Positions 1 to 9,212 of a stretch of 64,000 nt of DNA are shown here, piece by piece (the first letter of the stretch is position 1; each line of letters starts with the position of its first letter). The notes under the pieces are model-generated. The model was not told the DNA's origin. It did no database searches and worked only from the letters and a program-made list of their open reading frames with translations. Where the stretch lies: IMG/VR virus record IMGVR_UViG_3300027749_000049, positions 1-64,000 of that record. One strand, 5' to 3'. The stretch is from a virus. The translations under genes were made by a program, and so were the position numbers.

Positions 1-107
1 TCTTCTGGAACTGCTGGTACTTCAGGTTCTTCTGGTTCAACTGGTAGTTCTGGAACATCAGGTTCTAATGGATCTAACGGCTCATCAGGAACAAGCGGAA
101 CCTCAGG
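1..107 (+). repeat. Direct repeat copy 1 inside the collagen-like fibre gene
   Basis: This stretch is base-for-base identical to 1045-1151, an in-frame offset of 1044 bases. The neighbouring Gly-X-Y sequence has scrambled synonymous codons, so exact identity over about 107 bases points to a recent duplication or recombination. Confidence 0.8.
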
Positions 108-3100
108 CTCTTCAGGTTCTTCTGGTTTAACCGGTAGCTCAGGAACTTCAGGTTCAAGCGGATCTAATGGTTCTTCAGGAACATCAGGTTCAAGTGGAAC
201 TTCTGGATCAAATGGAAGCTCAGGAACTAGTGGAACGTCAGGTTCTAGTGGATCGAATGGTTCATCTGGTACAAGTGGTTCTTCAGGTTCAAACGGTAGC
301 TCTGGAACATCAGGAACTTCTGGTTCAAGCGGATTAACAGGTTCTTCTGGAACTTCAGGCTCTTCAGGTTCAAACGGTTCAAGTGGAACTAGTGGTACTT
401 CAGGCTCAAGCGGTTCTAACGGAAGCTCAGGAACATCAGGTTCTAATGGCTCAAGCGGAACTGCTGGTACTTCAGGAAGTTCAGGCTCAAATGGTTCAAG
501 TGGTACGTCAGGTACATCAGGTTCTAATGGATCAAACGGAAGCTCAGGAACTTCAGGTTCAAACGGTTCTTCTGGTACGTCAGGTACTTCAGGTTCTAAT
601 GGATCAAATGGTTCAAGCGGTACTTCTGGTACATCGGGAACTTCAGGAGCAAATGGAGCAAACGGTTCATCAGGAACTTCCGGTTCAAATGGTTCTTCTG
701 GAACTTCAGGTTCTAATGGATCAAACGGCTCAAGTGGAACTTCAGGTTCTAACGGATCAAATGGATCAAGCGGTACGTCAGGTTCTAATGGAAGCTCAGG
801 AACATCTGGGTCAAACGGTTCTTCCGGAACAAGTGGAACATCAGGAACTTCAGGTTCAAACGGCTCTTCTGGAACTTCAGGTTCAAATGGTAGCTCAGGA
901 ACTTCAGGTACTTCTGGCTCAAATGGTTCTAGTGGATCTTCTGGTACTTCAGGTTCAAATGGATCTAATGGAAGCTCAGGAACTTCAGGTTCTAATGGCT
1001 CAAACGGTTCTAGTGGAACTTCAGGAACATCTGGTTCAAACGGCTCTTCTGGAACTGCTGGTACTTCAGGTTCTTCTGGTTCAACTGGTAGTTCTGGAAC
1101 ATCAGGTTCTAATGGATCTAACGGCTCATCAGGAACAAGCGGAACCTCAGGTTCAAATGGCTCTAACGGTAGCTCTGGTACTTCTGGAACTTCAGGTTCA
1201 AGCGGATCTAATGGTTCTTCAGGAACATCAGGTTCAAGTGGTTCTAACGGCTCAAGTGGTACTTCTGGTTCTAGTGGAAGCTCTGGCTCAAACGGTTCTT
1301 CGGGAACTTCAGGTTCTTCCGGTTCAAACGGTTCTAGTGGAACTTCTGGTTCTAGTGGATCAAACGGTAGCTCAGGTTCTAATGGTTCTAGTGGAACAAG
1401 TGGAACCTCAGGTTCTAATGGTAGCTCAGGTTCTAATGGTTCTTCTGGTACTTCTGGCTCAAATGGATCTAACGGAAGCTCAGGAACTTCTGGTTCAAAT
1501 GGTTCTTCTGGAACAAGTGGAACCTCAGGTTCTAATGGTAGCTCAGGCTCAAATGGTTCTAGTGGAACCTCTGGTACTTCTGGTTCTTCTGGAACTTCTG
1601 GTACACGCGGAACTTCTGGTACTTCTGGAACTAGCGGTTCTTCCGGAACTTCTGGAACAAGTGGATTATCTGCTTCTCCTCCAGCAAACTCTTTGATTTA
1701 TAATAATTGGGGTAGTTATTCAGCAGGTGGATGGTCATCTACTGGATCAGTCGGTCAACCTTTATCAGCATTCGCATTTATAGCATTCTATGAAACAAGT
1801 CTTATTGATTATATAGGTACTGCTGGATCTACTGGAAATGCTGCTAGCTTCTTTACCGGTCTTGCAATTGGTGATAAGATCCAACTTTATTATGTTGACG
1901 GCACCGGCTACGGTATTTACAATGTAACTTCAACTGCTTCACTTTCATTAGGTATGTATACAATTGGTGTTTCAGTTATATCTACTACTGGCACTGTTCA
2001 AGCTAAAAATATGACTGTGTCATATGTAGTTAGCGGAACTTCCGGTACTGCTGGTACGTCAGGTTCATCTGGTACTTCAGGAACACGTGGTACTTCAGGT
2101 ACTTCCGGTACATCAGGTTCAAACGGTTCTTCAGGAACAAGCGGTACATCTGGCGCAAACGGTGCTAACGGTTCTTCAGGAACAAGTGGAACATCAGGTT
2201 CTTCAGGTTCTAACGGTTCAAATGGCTCAAGTGGTACTTCAGGAAGTTCAGGCTCAAATGGTTCTAATGGTTCTTCCGGAACTAGCGGAACCTCAGGTTC
2301 AAGCGGTAGTTCAGGAACATCAGGAACCTCCGGTTCAAGCGGAACCGCTGGAACATCAGGAACGTCCGGTAGTTCAGGTTCTAACGGTTCTAGTGGAACA
2401 TCAGGTTCTAATGGAAGCTCTGGCTCAAATGGTAGTTCAGGAACATCTGGTACTTCTGGAGTAAATGGAGCTAATGGTACATCAGGCACAAGTGGTACAT
2501 CAGGTTCTTCAGGGTCAAACGGTTCTTCTGGTTCAAGCGGAACTTCAGGTTCTAGTGGATCAAACGGAAGCTCGGGATCAAACGGAAGTTCTGGTACCTC
2601 AGGTAATACCGGTTCTTCTGGAACTTCAGGTTCGAGCGGATCGAATGGCTCAAACGGTTCAAGTGGAACTTCTGGTTCTAGTGGCTCAAACGGTTCGTCG
2701 GGAACATCAGGTTCAAGCGGATCGAATGGTAGTTCTGGAACTTCAGGTTCTTCAGGCTCAACCGGCTCTTCAGGTACAAGTGGAGTTTCTGGTGCATCAG
2801 GTACGTCCGGCACCTCTGGAACAAGTGGTACTTCAGGTACGTCCGGGTCAAACGGTTCAAGCGGAACTTCGGGTACATCTGGAAGCTCAGGTAATACTGG
2901 TTCTTCAGGAACTTCAGGCTCAAGTGGCTCAAACGGTTCAAGTGGAACTGCTGGAACATCAGGTTCTAATGGTTCAAGCGGAACTTCAGGAACATCAGGA
3001 GCTAATGGAGCTAATGGTTCTTCTGGAACAAGTGGTACCTCTGGAGCAAATGGAGCTAACGGTTCGTCTGGAACAAGCGGAACTTCAGGTGCAAATGGTG

Positions 3101-4029
3101 CTAATGGAACAAGTGGAACTTCAGGTGCAAATGGAGCTAATGGAACAAGCGGAACTTCTGGAACTTCAGGTGCAAACGGTTCAAGTGGTACTTCAGGTGC
3201 AACTGGAGCTAACGGTTCTTCTGGAACTTCAGGAGCAAATGGTGCTAATGGTTCAAGCGGTACGTCAGGCGCAAACGGAGCTAATGGTTCAAGCGGTACT
3301 TCAGGTGCAAATGGAGCTAATGGTTCAAGCGGTACTTCTGGATCTAGTGGAACTTCTGGAAGAGCTGGAGGAAATGGTACTGACGGAAGCTCAGGAACTT
3401 CTGGAGCAAATGGTGCTAATGGTACAAGCGGTACTTCTGGAGCAAATGGTGCTAATGGTACATCAGGCACAAGCGGTACTTCCGGTGCAACTGGTGGAAG
3501 CGGTTCTTCTGGAACGTCAGGAACACGAGGTACCTCTGGTACTTCAGGAACAAGCGGAAGTTCAGTAGTAATATCACTTACGGCTGGAAAAATTCCTAAA
3601 ACAAATACAGGCGGAGCAACCTTAACTGACAGTATTATTACAGAGGCTAGCGGAAAGATCGGAGTTGGAATTAGCCCAACCACTTATGTATTTGAAGTAG
3701 CTGGTGATATTTATGCTAGTTCTAATATTATTGCATATTCAGATCGATCAGTTAAAGATAATGTGAAGACCATCACTGATGCTCTAGATAAGGTAACATC
3801 AATGAGAGGCGTTACATTCACCAGAAATGATCAAAAAGATACGACACGGATTCATGCGGGTGTTATTGCTCAGGAAATGGAAATGGTATTCCCAGAAGTT
3901 GTATTTGAAAATGCGGATGGTACCAAGGCAGTTGCCTATCCAGCCCTTGTGTCGGTTCTAATTGAGGCAATCAAGCAACAGCAACACCAAATTGATGACT
4001 TAAGGGATCAAATTGAAAAATTATTATAA
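1..4029 (+). CDS. Giant collagen-like tail fibre with C-terminal S74 self-cleaving chaperone (5' partial)
   Basis: The reading frame is open from the first base, so the start lies upstream of the window. About 1,200 visible residues are Gly-X-Y triplets built from Ser, Thr, Asn and Ala (GTS, GSS, GSN, GAN), with almost no Pro. They are interrupted by a globular insert at about nt 1666-2040. From nt 3739 the protein ends in an intramolecular chaperone of the endosialidase/Peptidase_S74 type: the Ser (nt 3739-3741) and Lys (nt 3754-3756) of the S-D-x-x-x-K dyad are present, followed by the GVIAQEME and AYPALVSVLIEAIKQ blocks. In this family the chaperone trimerises the fibre and then cuts itself off before the Ser. 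The glycosylation genes downstream suggest that the Ser/Thr-rich shaft is modified. The fibre role is inferred from architecture; the S74 call is firm. Confidence 0.9.
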   Translation, partial: SSGTAGTSGSSGSTGSSGTSGSNGSNGSSGTSGTSGSSGSSGLTGSSGTSGSSGSNGSSGTSGSSGTSGSNGSSGTSGTSGSSGSNGSSGTSGSSGSNGSSGTSGTSGSSGLTGSSGTSGSSGSNGSSGTSGTSGSSGSNGSSGTSGSNGSSGTAGTSGSSGSNGSSGTSGTSGSNGSNGSSGTSGSNGSSGTSGTSGSNGSNGSSGTSGTSGTSGANGANGSSGTSGSNGSSGTSGSNGSNGSSGTSGSNGSNGSSGTSGSNGSSGTSGSNGSSGTSGTSGTSGSNGSSGTSGSNGSSGTSGTSGSNGSSGSSGTSGSNGSNGSSGTSGSNGSNGSSGTSGTSGSNGSSGTAGTSGSSGSTGSSGTSGSNGSNGSSGTSGTSGSNGSNGSSGTSGTSGSSGSNGSSGTSGSSGSNGSSGTSGSSGSSGSNGSSGTSGSSGSNGSSGTSGSSGSNGSSGSNGSSGTSGTSGSNGSSGSNGSSGTSGSNGSNGSSGTSGSNGSSGTSGTSGSNGSSGSNGSSGTSGTSGSSGTSGTRGTSGTSGTSGSSGTSGTSGLSASPPANSLIYNNWGSYSAGGWSSTGSVGQPLSAFAFIAFYETSLIDYIGTAGSTGNAASFFTGLAIGDKIQLYYVDGTGYGIYNVTSTASLSLGMYTIGVSVISTTGTVQAKNMTVSYVVSGTSGTAGTSGSSGTSGTRGTSGTSGTSGSNGSSGTSGTSGANGANGSSGTSGTSGSSGSNGSNGSSGTSGSSGSNGSNGSSGTSGTSGSSGSSGTSGTSGSSGTAGTSGTSGSSGSNGSSGTSGSNGSSGSNGSSGTSGTSGVNGANGTSGTSGTSGSSGSNGSSGSSGTSGSSGSNGSSGSNGSSGTSGNTGSSGTSGSSGSNGSNGSSGTSGSSGSNGSSGTSGSSGSNGSSGTSGSSGSTGSSGTSGVSGASGTSGTSGTSGTSGTSGSNGSSGTSGTSGSSGNTGSSGTSGSSGSNGSSGTAGTSGSNGSSGTSGTSGANGANGSSGTSGTSGANGANGSSGTSGTSGANGANGTSGTSGANGANGTSGTSGTSGANGSSGTSGATGANGSSGTSGANGANGSSGTSGANGANGSSGTSGANGANGSSGTSGSSGTSGRAGGNGTDGSSGTSGANGANGTSGTSGANGANGTSGTSGTSGATGGSGSSGTSGTRGTSGTSGTSGSSVVISLTAGKIPKTNTGGATLTDSIITEASGKIGVGISPTTYVFEVAGDIYASSNIIAYSDRSVKDNVKTITDALDKVTSMRGVTFTRNDQKDTTRIHAGVIAQEMEMVFPEVVFENADGTKAVAYPALVSVLIEAIKQQQHQIDDLRDQIEKLL
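1045..1151 (+). repeat. Direct repeat copy 2 inside the collagen-like fibre gene
   Basis: Exact copy of 1-107 at codon level. Recombination between the two copies would remove or add 348 codons without a frameshift and so change fibre length. Confidence 0.8.
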
Positions 4030-4032
4030 TTA

Positions 4033-4728
4033 ATGCCAACCACAATAGTAGGAGCATCTAGCGGTCAAATGTCTATTCAGGATGCAGGCAATGACACGAG
4101 ATCAATTGCAGCAATCTTAACCCAGACGACTGGAAGCGGTAGCAACACCGGTGTTCGTCCAAATAAAACCGGCCTGCCAGAGTTTTATTGGTCATTTACC
4201 AATGTCGGTGGTTCTGGTGCTGGAAATTTTTATATTAATCGTAATGACCCTCAAGGTTTAGCCTATTGGACCCAAGCCTATACCGGCTACCCCATCGGAT
4301 TTGACCAATTTTATAATTATGATCATTGGTCTGATAAACATTACTATGATGGGCAGATTTCAGTAACCTCGCCTTTTGCAGTACAGGTGGACCTATCGTT
4401 AGACGATTCATTCCAAGGCCCTTCTACCTATATGTCTAATACGTATAGTACTGGGCCAGGGCAATCACTAACTGGTGGACTTACTTTATATAATTATCAA
4501 CACACCTATCCAAATACCCCATTTAACGTGCATCAAATTAGGCTAACCAGTCTTGCACCTCCTGGTCCAATGATAAGTGTAAATACGCTTGATGTAACTG
4601 ACCTTGATACTGGAGCTACAATTGCCTCGTTCGGCGGTGGAACTATATTAGCTCCAGGTGCACCGAAGGATTTTAACCATAAATTACCATTTAATGGTAG
4701 ATATTATATTACAATTAATATTGCCTAA
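4033..4728 (+). CDS. Predicted virion protein downstream of the fibre
   Basis: This 231-residue protein begins three bases after the fibre stop codon, so the two are probably co-transcribed. It is rich in Gly, Ser, Thr and Tyr, has no signal peptide or membrane segment, and looks like an all-beta protein with a C-terminal strand pattern (FNGRYYITINIA). I do not recognise a family. Position suggests a fibre-associated or appendage protein; this is inference only. Confidence 0.6.
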   Translation: MPTTIVGASSGQMSIQDAGNDTRSIAAILTQTTGSGSNTGVRPNKTGLPEFYWSFTNVGGSGAGNFYINRNDPQGLAYWTQAYTGYPIGFDQFYNYDHWSDKHYYDGQISVTSPFAVQVDLSLDDSFQGPSTYMSNTYSTGPGQSLTGGLTLYNYQHTYPNTPFNVHQIRLTSLAPPGPMISVNTLDVTDLDTGATIASFGGGTILAPGAPKDFNHKLPFNGRYYITINIA

Positions 4729-4735
4729 ACTAAAA

Positions 4736-4743
4736 ATAAATAA
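4736..4743 (+). promoter_or_regulatory. Late-type promoter box ATAAATAA
   Basis: Copy of the recurrent ATAAATAA box, ending 4 bases before the ATG of the 79-residue gene at 4748. It resembles the T4 late promoter TATAAATA. The spacing is unusually short, so this copy is less certain than others. Confidence 0.4.
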
Positions 4744-4747
4744 AGAT

Positions 4748-4987
4748 ATGACCACAGATATTCAAAACTATTCAGTACTTGGTAAAACTGCAACAAGTAT
4801 TAAATTTATACCCGTAACCTATGAATTGGGTTCAACTGCAGTTTCGGTAATTTATCAATTAATGGATAGCGGCAATGCAATCATATGCACAGGCTCAATT
4901 AAATTAACTGATATATCAGATTGGGGTACAAATGACTCAGTCATTGTTACTAAAGTCTTAACTGCACTAGGCTTAACCACCGCATAA
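4748..4987 (+). CDS. Small hypothetical protein (79 aa)
   Basis: I start this gene at ATG 4748, just after the stop of the previous gene, rather than at an in-frame codon inside it. The 79-residue product begins MTTDIQNYSVLGKTATSIKF, is soluble and beta-rich, and matches no family I know. It sits between fibre-associated genes and the glycosylation cluster, so a minor structural role is possible. Confidence 0.6.
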   Translation: MTTDIQNYSVLGKTATSIKFIPVTYELGSTAVSVIYQLMDSGNAIICTGSIKLTDISDWGTNDSVIVTKVLTALGLTTA

Positions 4988-5053
4988 TTTTTTTTAAGAC
5001 TACATAACCTTATTGCCAAACTTTAGTATAAAATAAAAAGTTTAGCAAAAGGC

Positions 5054-7864
5054 ATGTCAATTAAAATTAAAGCGCACACCTCAATTATTGGGGAAACTGG
5101 TTACAACTGTCATTCTAGAAATTTCTTTAAAGCCCTAAATTCTCTAGAAGATTTACAGGTTGATGCCAGAAATTGGACAGTAGGTTCAACCTGGACAGGT
5201 TACAATAATGATGAACCTCATAATGATGAGTACTATATTGATACTGAGTTAAAAACAATCCTAACTCAACAAACTCTACAGACCCCAAACGGTTCACAAG
5301 AGTTTCCACTATATCAAAACTATCAAAATCCTGGAAAACCTGATGTTCACATTGTCTTAAATGATGTTAATCATAAATATTTTGGTGATAAGTATGATGG
5401 CCCAAAAATTGCCTATAATGTTTGGGAAACTACCAAATATCCTGATGATTTTTTTAATAAACTAAAAACATTTGATCAGGTTTGGGTTCCAAGCAGCTGG
5501 CAAAAAGAGTGCACGGTTGCTCAAGGTATCAGAGCAGATAAAGTAAAGGTTGTACCTGAGGGAGTTGATACCCAAATGTTTAAACCGCTTTCGCAAGAGA
5601 CCTCATTTCCAAAAGGTCGCCCATTCAAATTTGTTTTAGTTGGGCGTTGGGAATATCGCAAATCGACTAAAGAGATTATAAAGGCATTCATTGATACCTT
5701 TTCAGAAGATGAAAATGTTGAGCTTATCTTAAATGTTGAAAATCCATTTGCAAATGATGACTGTTCAAATACTCAAGAACGCCTTGCCAAATTTGGCTTA
5801 GCACATAGAGGTATTAAGATACTTACTCATTTAAGCAAAGCCGACTATGTAGCATTATTACAAACGGCTGATGTCTTTGTTTCTTGTGCTCGTAGTGAAG
5901 GTTGGAATCTTCCATTAATTGAGGCAATGGCCTGCGGTACCCCATCAATCTATTCTAATTGGGGAGCTCAATTAGAATTTGCCGCAGGTAAAGGTTTGCC
6001 GGTAGCAACCCATGGAGAAGTTCCAGCTGGTGTTGCAAATGATGAATCCTGGAATCCAAATGCTCCAGGTAATTTTGTTGAGCCAAACTTTGAAGACCTT
6101 AAACTTAGACTTAGAGAAGTTTATGATAATTATGAAATTTATAAAAAATCCGCGCTAATGGAATCAAAACAAATCCGAACTCAATTCACTTGGGAAAATG
6201 CAGCAAAAATCGCACAAGATCACATCCAGGAACTTATTCAACCTGAGGTAAATGAATACTCAACTGACTTTGCATGGGTGACCTGTGGTAACCTGGCATA
6301 TATGCCGATCATTCAGAAATTAGCTGAATCGCTATTGGAATTCTCAAATCGTAAACTTATTGTTTATGGAATTGACTGTGATGTTCCATTTGACTATTTG
6401 CCAAATGTAATTGCCCGAAAATTAACAATTCCATACTATTCAAACTATGATAAATGGTATTGGAAGCAATATGCCTGTCTTGCAGCATTTAACGAAAGTT
6501 TTGAAAATTTTGTTTGGCTAGACGGTGATATTATTGCAAACCATACAATTGATAAATTAGCAGATCATTTTGCAAATATTGAGAATTATCCATTAGCTGA
6601 TATTCATGTACAGGAAGATTTTATTGGATATTATACAAAACCAGACGGGTCAAGAGGTCAGCAGCTATTTAATGAAAATCTATGCAAAGCCAAAGGCGTT
6701 AATCGTCTTGCGACTAAAGCCCATATTTGCATGTACTTATACAATCGAAATTGCGAATGGTGGTTTAATGAAATCTTAAATGTATATAAAGAAACTGCTC
6801 TTACTGACTATCCAAGTTTACTGCAATGGAATGATGAAGGTATTGATAATTACCTAAGATGCAAATACGGTTATAATAAGTTTTTACCAATTTCAAATTT
6901 TGATGTTTCTGAATGGGATGGTGATTTACTTGGAACAACCGGCAAAGCAATGGAACACTTTATTTCTTTTTGGAGAGATCAAGGCCCTAAGAATTTTGGA
7001 AAAGTATACGGTTGGCAGTTTATCCCAAAGAATAAAGATCAAATCCTATACTTTCATGGAAATAAAAATCTAGGCTTTGCTCAAATTATGATTGACCATA
7101 TTAAAGCTCAAAGAGACCAGAATTTCCATGATACTGAATATTTCTTTGTTGCTAAAGATGAAATTAAAAATTTAGGTTCAATCAAAAAAGTAGAAGGTGG
7201 TACAATGGATATTGCCTATAAATACGGATGGGATTATGCAATTTATCATGAAATTTATAACCTAACTGATTACGAACATCCTCATCGCTCAGAAAATCCA
7301 GTTGTTAAAATCCAACCAGGAGATGTAGTTGTTGATCTTGGTGGAAATATTGGAATTTTTACTCGGTATGCATACCATATGGGAGCAAGTAAAATTGTAA
7401 CATTTGAACCTGATCGTAGATATTTTGAGATCCTAAAACAAAATGCTCCAGCAAATGCCATCCTATTTAATGCAGCAATTGGAGATCAGTTAGGAACCCT
7501 AACCTTAACTGAAAGTTCTCACTTGGGCGGCTCTAACCTATGGCATCAAAAGGATCCAACTCTTACTCAATACGATGTTAATCTATACACATTAGACTAT
7601 ATTTTAGATAACGGGCTAATTGACAGAATTGACTTCTTAAAGGTAGATATTGAAGGTTCTGAAATTATTGCACTAAAAGGTATCAGTGATGCTAACTTAG
7701 CTAAGATCCGAAATGTTGCAGTTGAATATCATCATGAGCACCTTAATTTTAATGATGAGCTACGCAATGAATTTATTGGCAGATTTAACAGATTAGGTTT
7801 TAATTCCTACCTATTATTTTGCGGCCCAAACAATGCACTACAATTAATTTATTTTTGGAAATAA
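5054..7864 (+). CDS. Trifunctional fusion: GT4 glycosyltransferase, GT-A-like domain, FkbM methyltransferase
   Basis: The 936-residue protein has three modules. Residues 1-395 are a GT-B group 1 (GT4) glycosyltransferase with the donor-site block EGWNLPLIEAMACGTP near residue 280. Residues about 405-690 resemble a GT-A transferase with a metal-binding DGD motif near residue 489. Residues about 720-936 are an FkbM-type SAM methyltransferase with the SAM loop VVDLGGNIGIF near residue 757 and the DIEGSE motif typical of the family. It leads a run of sugar-modifying genes (5054-11987) that follows the fibre genes, so building and methylating a glycan on a virion protein is the likely job. TATAAAAT at 5028-5035 could be its promoter. 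Domain calls are strong; substrate is unknown. Confidence 0.85.
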   Translation: MSIKIKAHTSIIGETGYNCHSRNFFKALNSLEDLQVDARNWTVGSTWTGYNNDEPHNDEYYIDTELKTILTQQTLQTPNGSQEFPLYQNYQNPGKPDVHIVLNDVNHKYFGDKYDGPKIAYNVWETTKYPDDFFNKLKTFDQVWVPSSWQKECTVAQGIRADKVKVVPEGVDTQMFKPLSQETSFPKGRPFKFVLVGRWEYRKSTKEIIKAFIDTFSEDENVELILNVENPFANDDCSNTQERLAKFGLAHRGIKILTHLSKADYVALLQTADVFVSCARSEGWNLPLIEAMACGTPSIYSNWGAQLEFAAGKGLPVATHGEVPAGVANDESWNPNAPGNFVEPNFEDLKLRLREVYDNYEIYKKSALMESKQIRTQFTWENAAKIAQDHIQELIQPEVNEYSTDFAWVTCGNLAYMPIIQKLAESLLEFSNRKLIVYGIDCDVPFDYLPNVIARKLTIPYYSNYDKWYWKQYACLAAFNESFENFVWLDGDIIANHTIDKLADHFANIENYPLADIHVQEDFIGYYTKPDGSRGQQLFNENLCKAKGVNRLATKAHICMYLYNRNCEWWFNEILNVYKETALTDYPSLLQWNDEGIDNYLRCKYGYNKFLPISNFDVSEWDGDLLGTTGKAMEHFISFWRDQGPKNFGKVYGWQFIPKNKDQILYFHGNKNLGFAQIMIDHIKAQRDQNFHDTEYFFVAKDEIKNLGSIKKVEGGTMDIAYKYGWDYAIYHEIYNLTDYEHPHRSENPVVKIQPGDVVVDLGGNIGIFTRYAYHMGASKIVTFEPDRRYFEILKQNAPANAILFNAAIGDQLGTLTLTESSHLGGSNLWHQKDPTLTQYDVNLYTLDYILDNGLIDRIDFLKVDIEGSEIIALKGISDANLAKIRNVAVEYHHEHLNFNDELRNEFIGRFNRLGFNSYLLFCGPNNALQLIYFWK

Positions 7865-7873
7865 CTAAACAAT

Positions 7874-8569
7874 ATGATAACGACCTTTAAGCAAGACCCT
7901 GAAATACTTAACTCAATTAGTCCAAAAAACTATTTAGAGAGTTATTTTATAAACAATGAAAAACGAAAAATTCATAAATGGTTTCACTATTTAGAAATCT
8001 ATGAGGCTCACTTTAGTAAATTTAGAGATACTCCAGTAAATATCCTTGAGATTGGAATTGACAATGGAGGCTCGTTACAAATGTGGAAAGACTATTTTGG
8101 TAAAAACTGCAAGATCTATGGAATTGATATTCTTGAAAAATGTAAAGAGTATGAAGATGATCAAATTAACATAATTATCGGATCTCAAGAAGATCGTAAT
8201 TTTTGGAAAACCGTAAAGGATACTTGTCCAAAATTTGATATTATAATAGATGATGGAGGTCATACTATGAATCAACAAGTAATTACTTACGAAGAAATGT
8301 TTCCATTTTTAAATGACAATGGTGTCTATTTATGCGAAGATGTGCATACCTCATATTGGCCTGGAGAATATGGTGGAAGTTATAAAGGAAATACCTTCAT
8401 TGAATATTCTAAAAATTTCATAGACTATTTACATGCATCATATTCATCAGCCATACCTAAAACCTATTCAGGAGATAATATCCACGGTATTCATTATTAC
8501 GATAGTATGATAGTAATTGAAAAACGAAAAAAGCCACAAATATTTCATACTGTTACTGGAAAAATATAA
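7874..8569 (+). CDS. Class I SAM methyltransferase, sugar O-methyltransferase-like
   Basis: The 231-residue protein carries the SAM-binding motif ILEIGIDNGGS (about residues 56-66), an acidic ribose-binding residue in YGIDIL, and the IIDDGGHT block found in macrolide-sugar and TylF/MycF-like O-methyltransferases. The aspartates of that block bind a metal in characterised members. It starts 9 bases after the GT4 fusion gene and is followed by two more methyltransferase-containing genes, so it probably methylates the glycan they make. Substrate not determined. Confidence 0.8.
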   Translation: MITTFKQDPEILNSISPKNYLESYFINNEKRKIHKWFHYLEIYEAHFSKFRDTPVNILEIGIDNGGSLQMWKDYFGKNCKIYGIDILEKCKEYEDDQINIIIGSQEDRNFWKTVKDTCPKFDIIIDDGGHTMNQQVITYEEMFPFLNDNGVYLCEDVHTSYWPGEYGGSYKGNTFIEYSKNFIDYLHASYSSAIPKTYSGDNIHGIHYYDSMIVIEKRKKPQIFHTVTGKI

Positions 8570-8576
8570 ATTAACT

Positions 8577-9209
8577 ATGCAAAGATACGATATAATAAAC
8601 GAATTAATTCTAAAAAATGGTTTTACCAAATATTTAGAAATTGGAGTTAGGGAGCCTAATGACTGCTTTAACTTAATTAATATTAATACAAAACATTCAG
8701 TTGATCCATGTTTTGAAGTTGATGCTCAAATCGACTATAAACAGACATCTGACCAATTCTTTAGGTCATTAAGAGATTCCGAATTAAATTTAGACCCTAA
8801 TTATAAATGGGATATTATTTTTATTGACGGCCTTCATGAGTCTGACCAAGTTGACCGAGATATTGAAAATTCGCTAGCGCATCTTAGTCCAACTGGCTAT
8901 ATTGTTTTACATGACTGTAATCCACCAACAATCCATCATGCTCGGGAAGATTTTTACGATCACTCTACTCCAGCCGAAGGTAATTGGAATGGAACTGTTT
9001 GGAAAGCAATATATAAGTATCGAGCAACCAGACCGGATCTTGAAATTTTTACAATTGATACAGATTGGGGCGTTGGTATTATTAAACACGGTTTTCAAGA
9101 ATGTTGCGATTTTGACAATCCATACTATGAGTACAATAAATTTAACAATGAACGTGGCCTCTACTTAAACTTAATTAGCGTAGACGAGTTTTTAAAAAAT
9201 AAACTATAA
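8577..9209 (+). CDS. Class I SAM methyltransferase (Methyltransf_24-like)
   Basis: I start at ATG 8577, seven bases after the preceding stop, giving 210 residues. The product has YLEIGVREPNDCF for SAM binding and IDGLHESDQVDRDIEN followed by YIVLHDCNPP, the pattern of Methyltransf_24 proteins in glycan and cell-surface clusters. It lies in the sugar-modification operon. Its partner substrate is inferred to be a virion glycan. Confidence 0.8.
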   Translation: MQRYDIINELILKNGFTKYLEIGVREPNDCFNLININTKHSVDPCFEVDAQIDYKQTSDQFFRSLRDSELNLDPNYKWDIIFIDGLHESDQVDRDIENSLAHLSPTGYIVLHDCNPPTIHHAREDFYDHSTPAEGNWNGTVWKAIYKYRATRPDLEIFTIDTDWGVGIIKHGFQECCDFDNPYYEYNKFNNERGLYLNLISVDEFLKNKL

Positions 9210-9212
9210 TAA

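Noticed and set aside
383-1696. Long open frame reading Leu/Gln/Val/Glu-rich repeats
   Set aside because: It is an alternate frame of the collagen-like repeat; the Gly-X-Y frame is open through the whole region and joins the S74 domain.
1-3560. CRISPR-like or satellite repeats
   Set aside because: Repeats are in codon register and encode Gly-X-Y triplets; there are no constant spacer or repeat lengths.
1998-3683. 561-codon minus-strand frame rich in Pro/Glu/Val
   Set aside because: It is the antisense shadow of the Gly-X-Y repeats, with no independent support.
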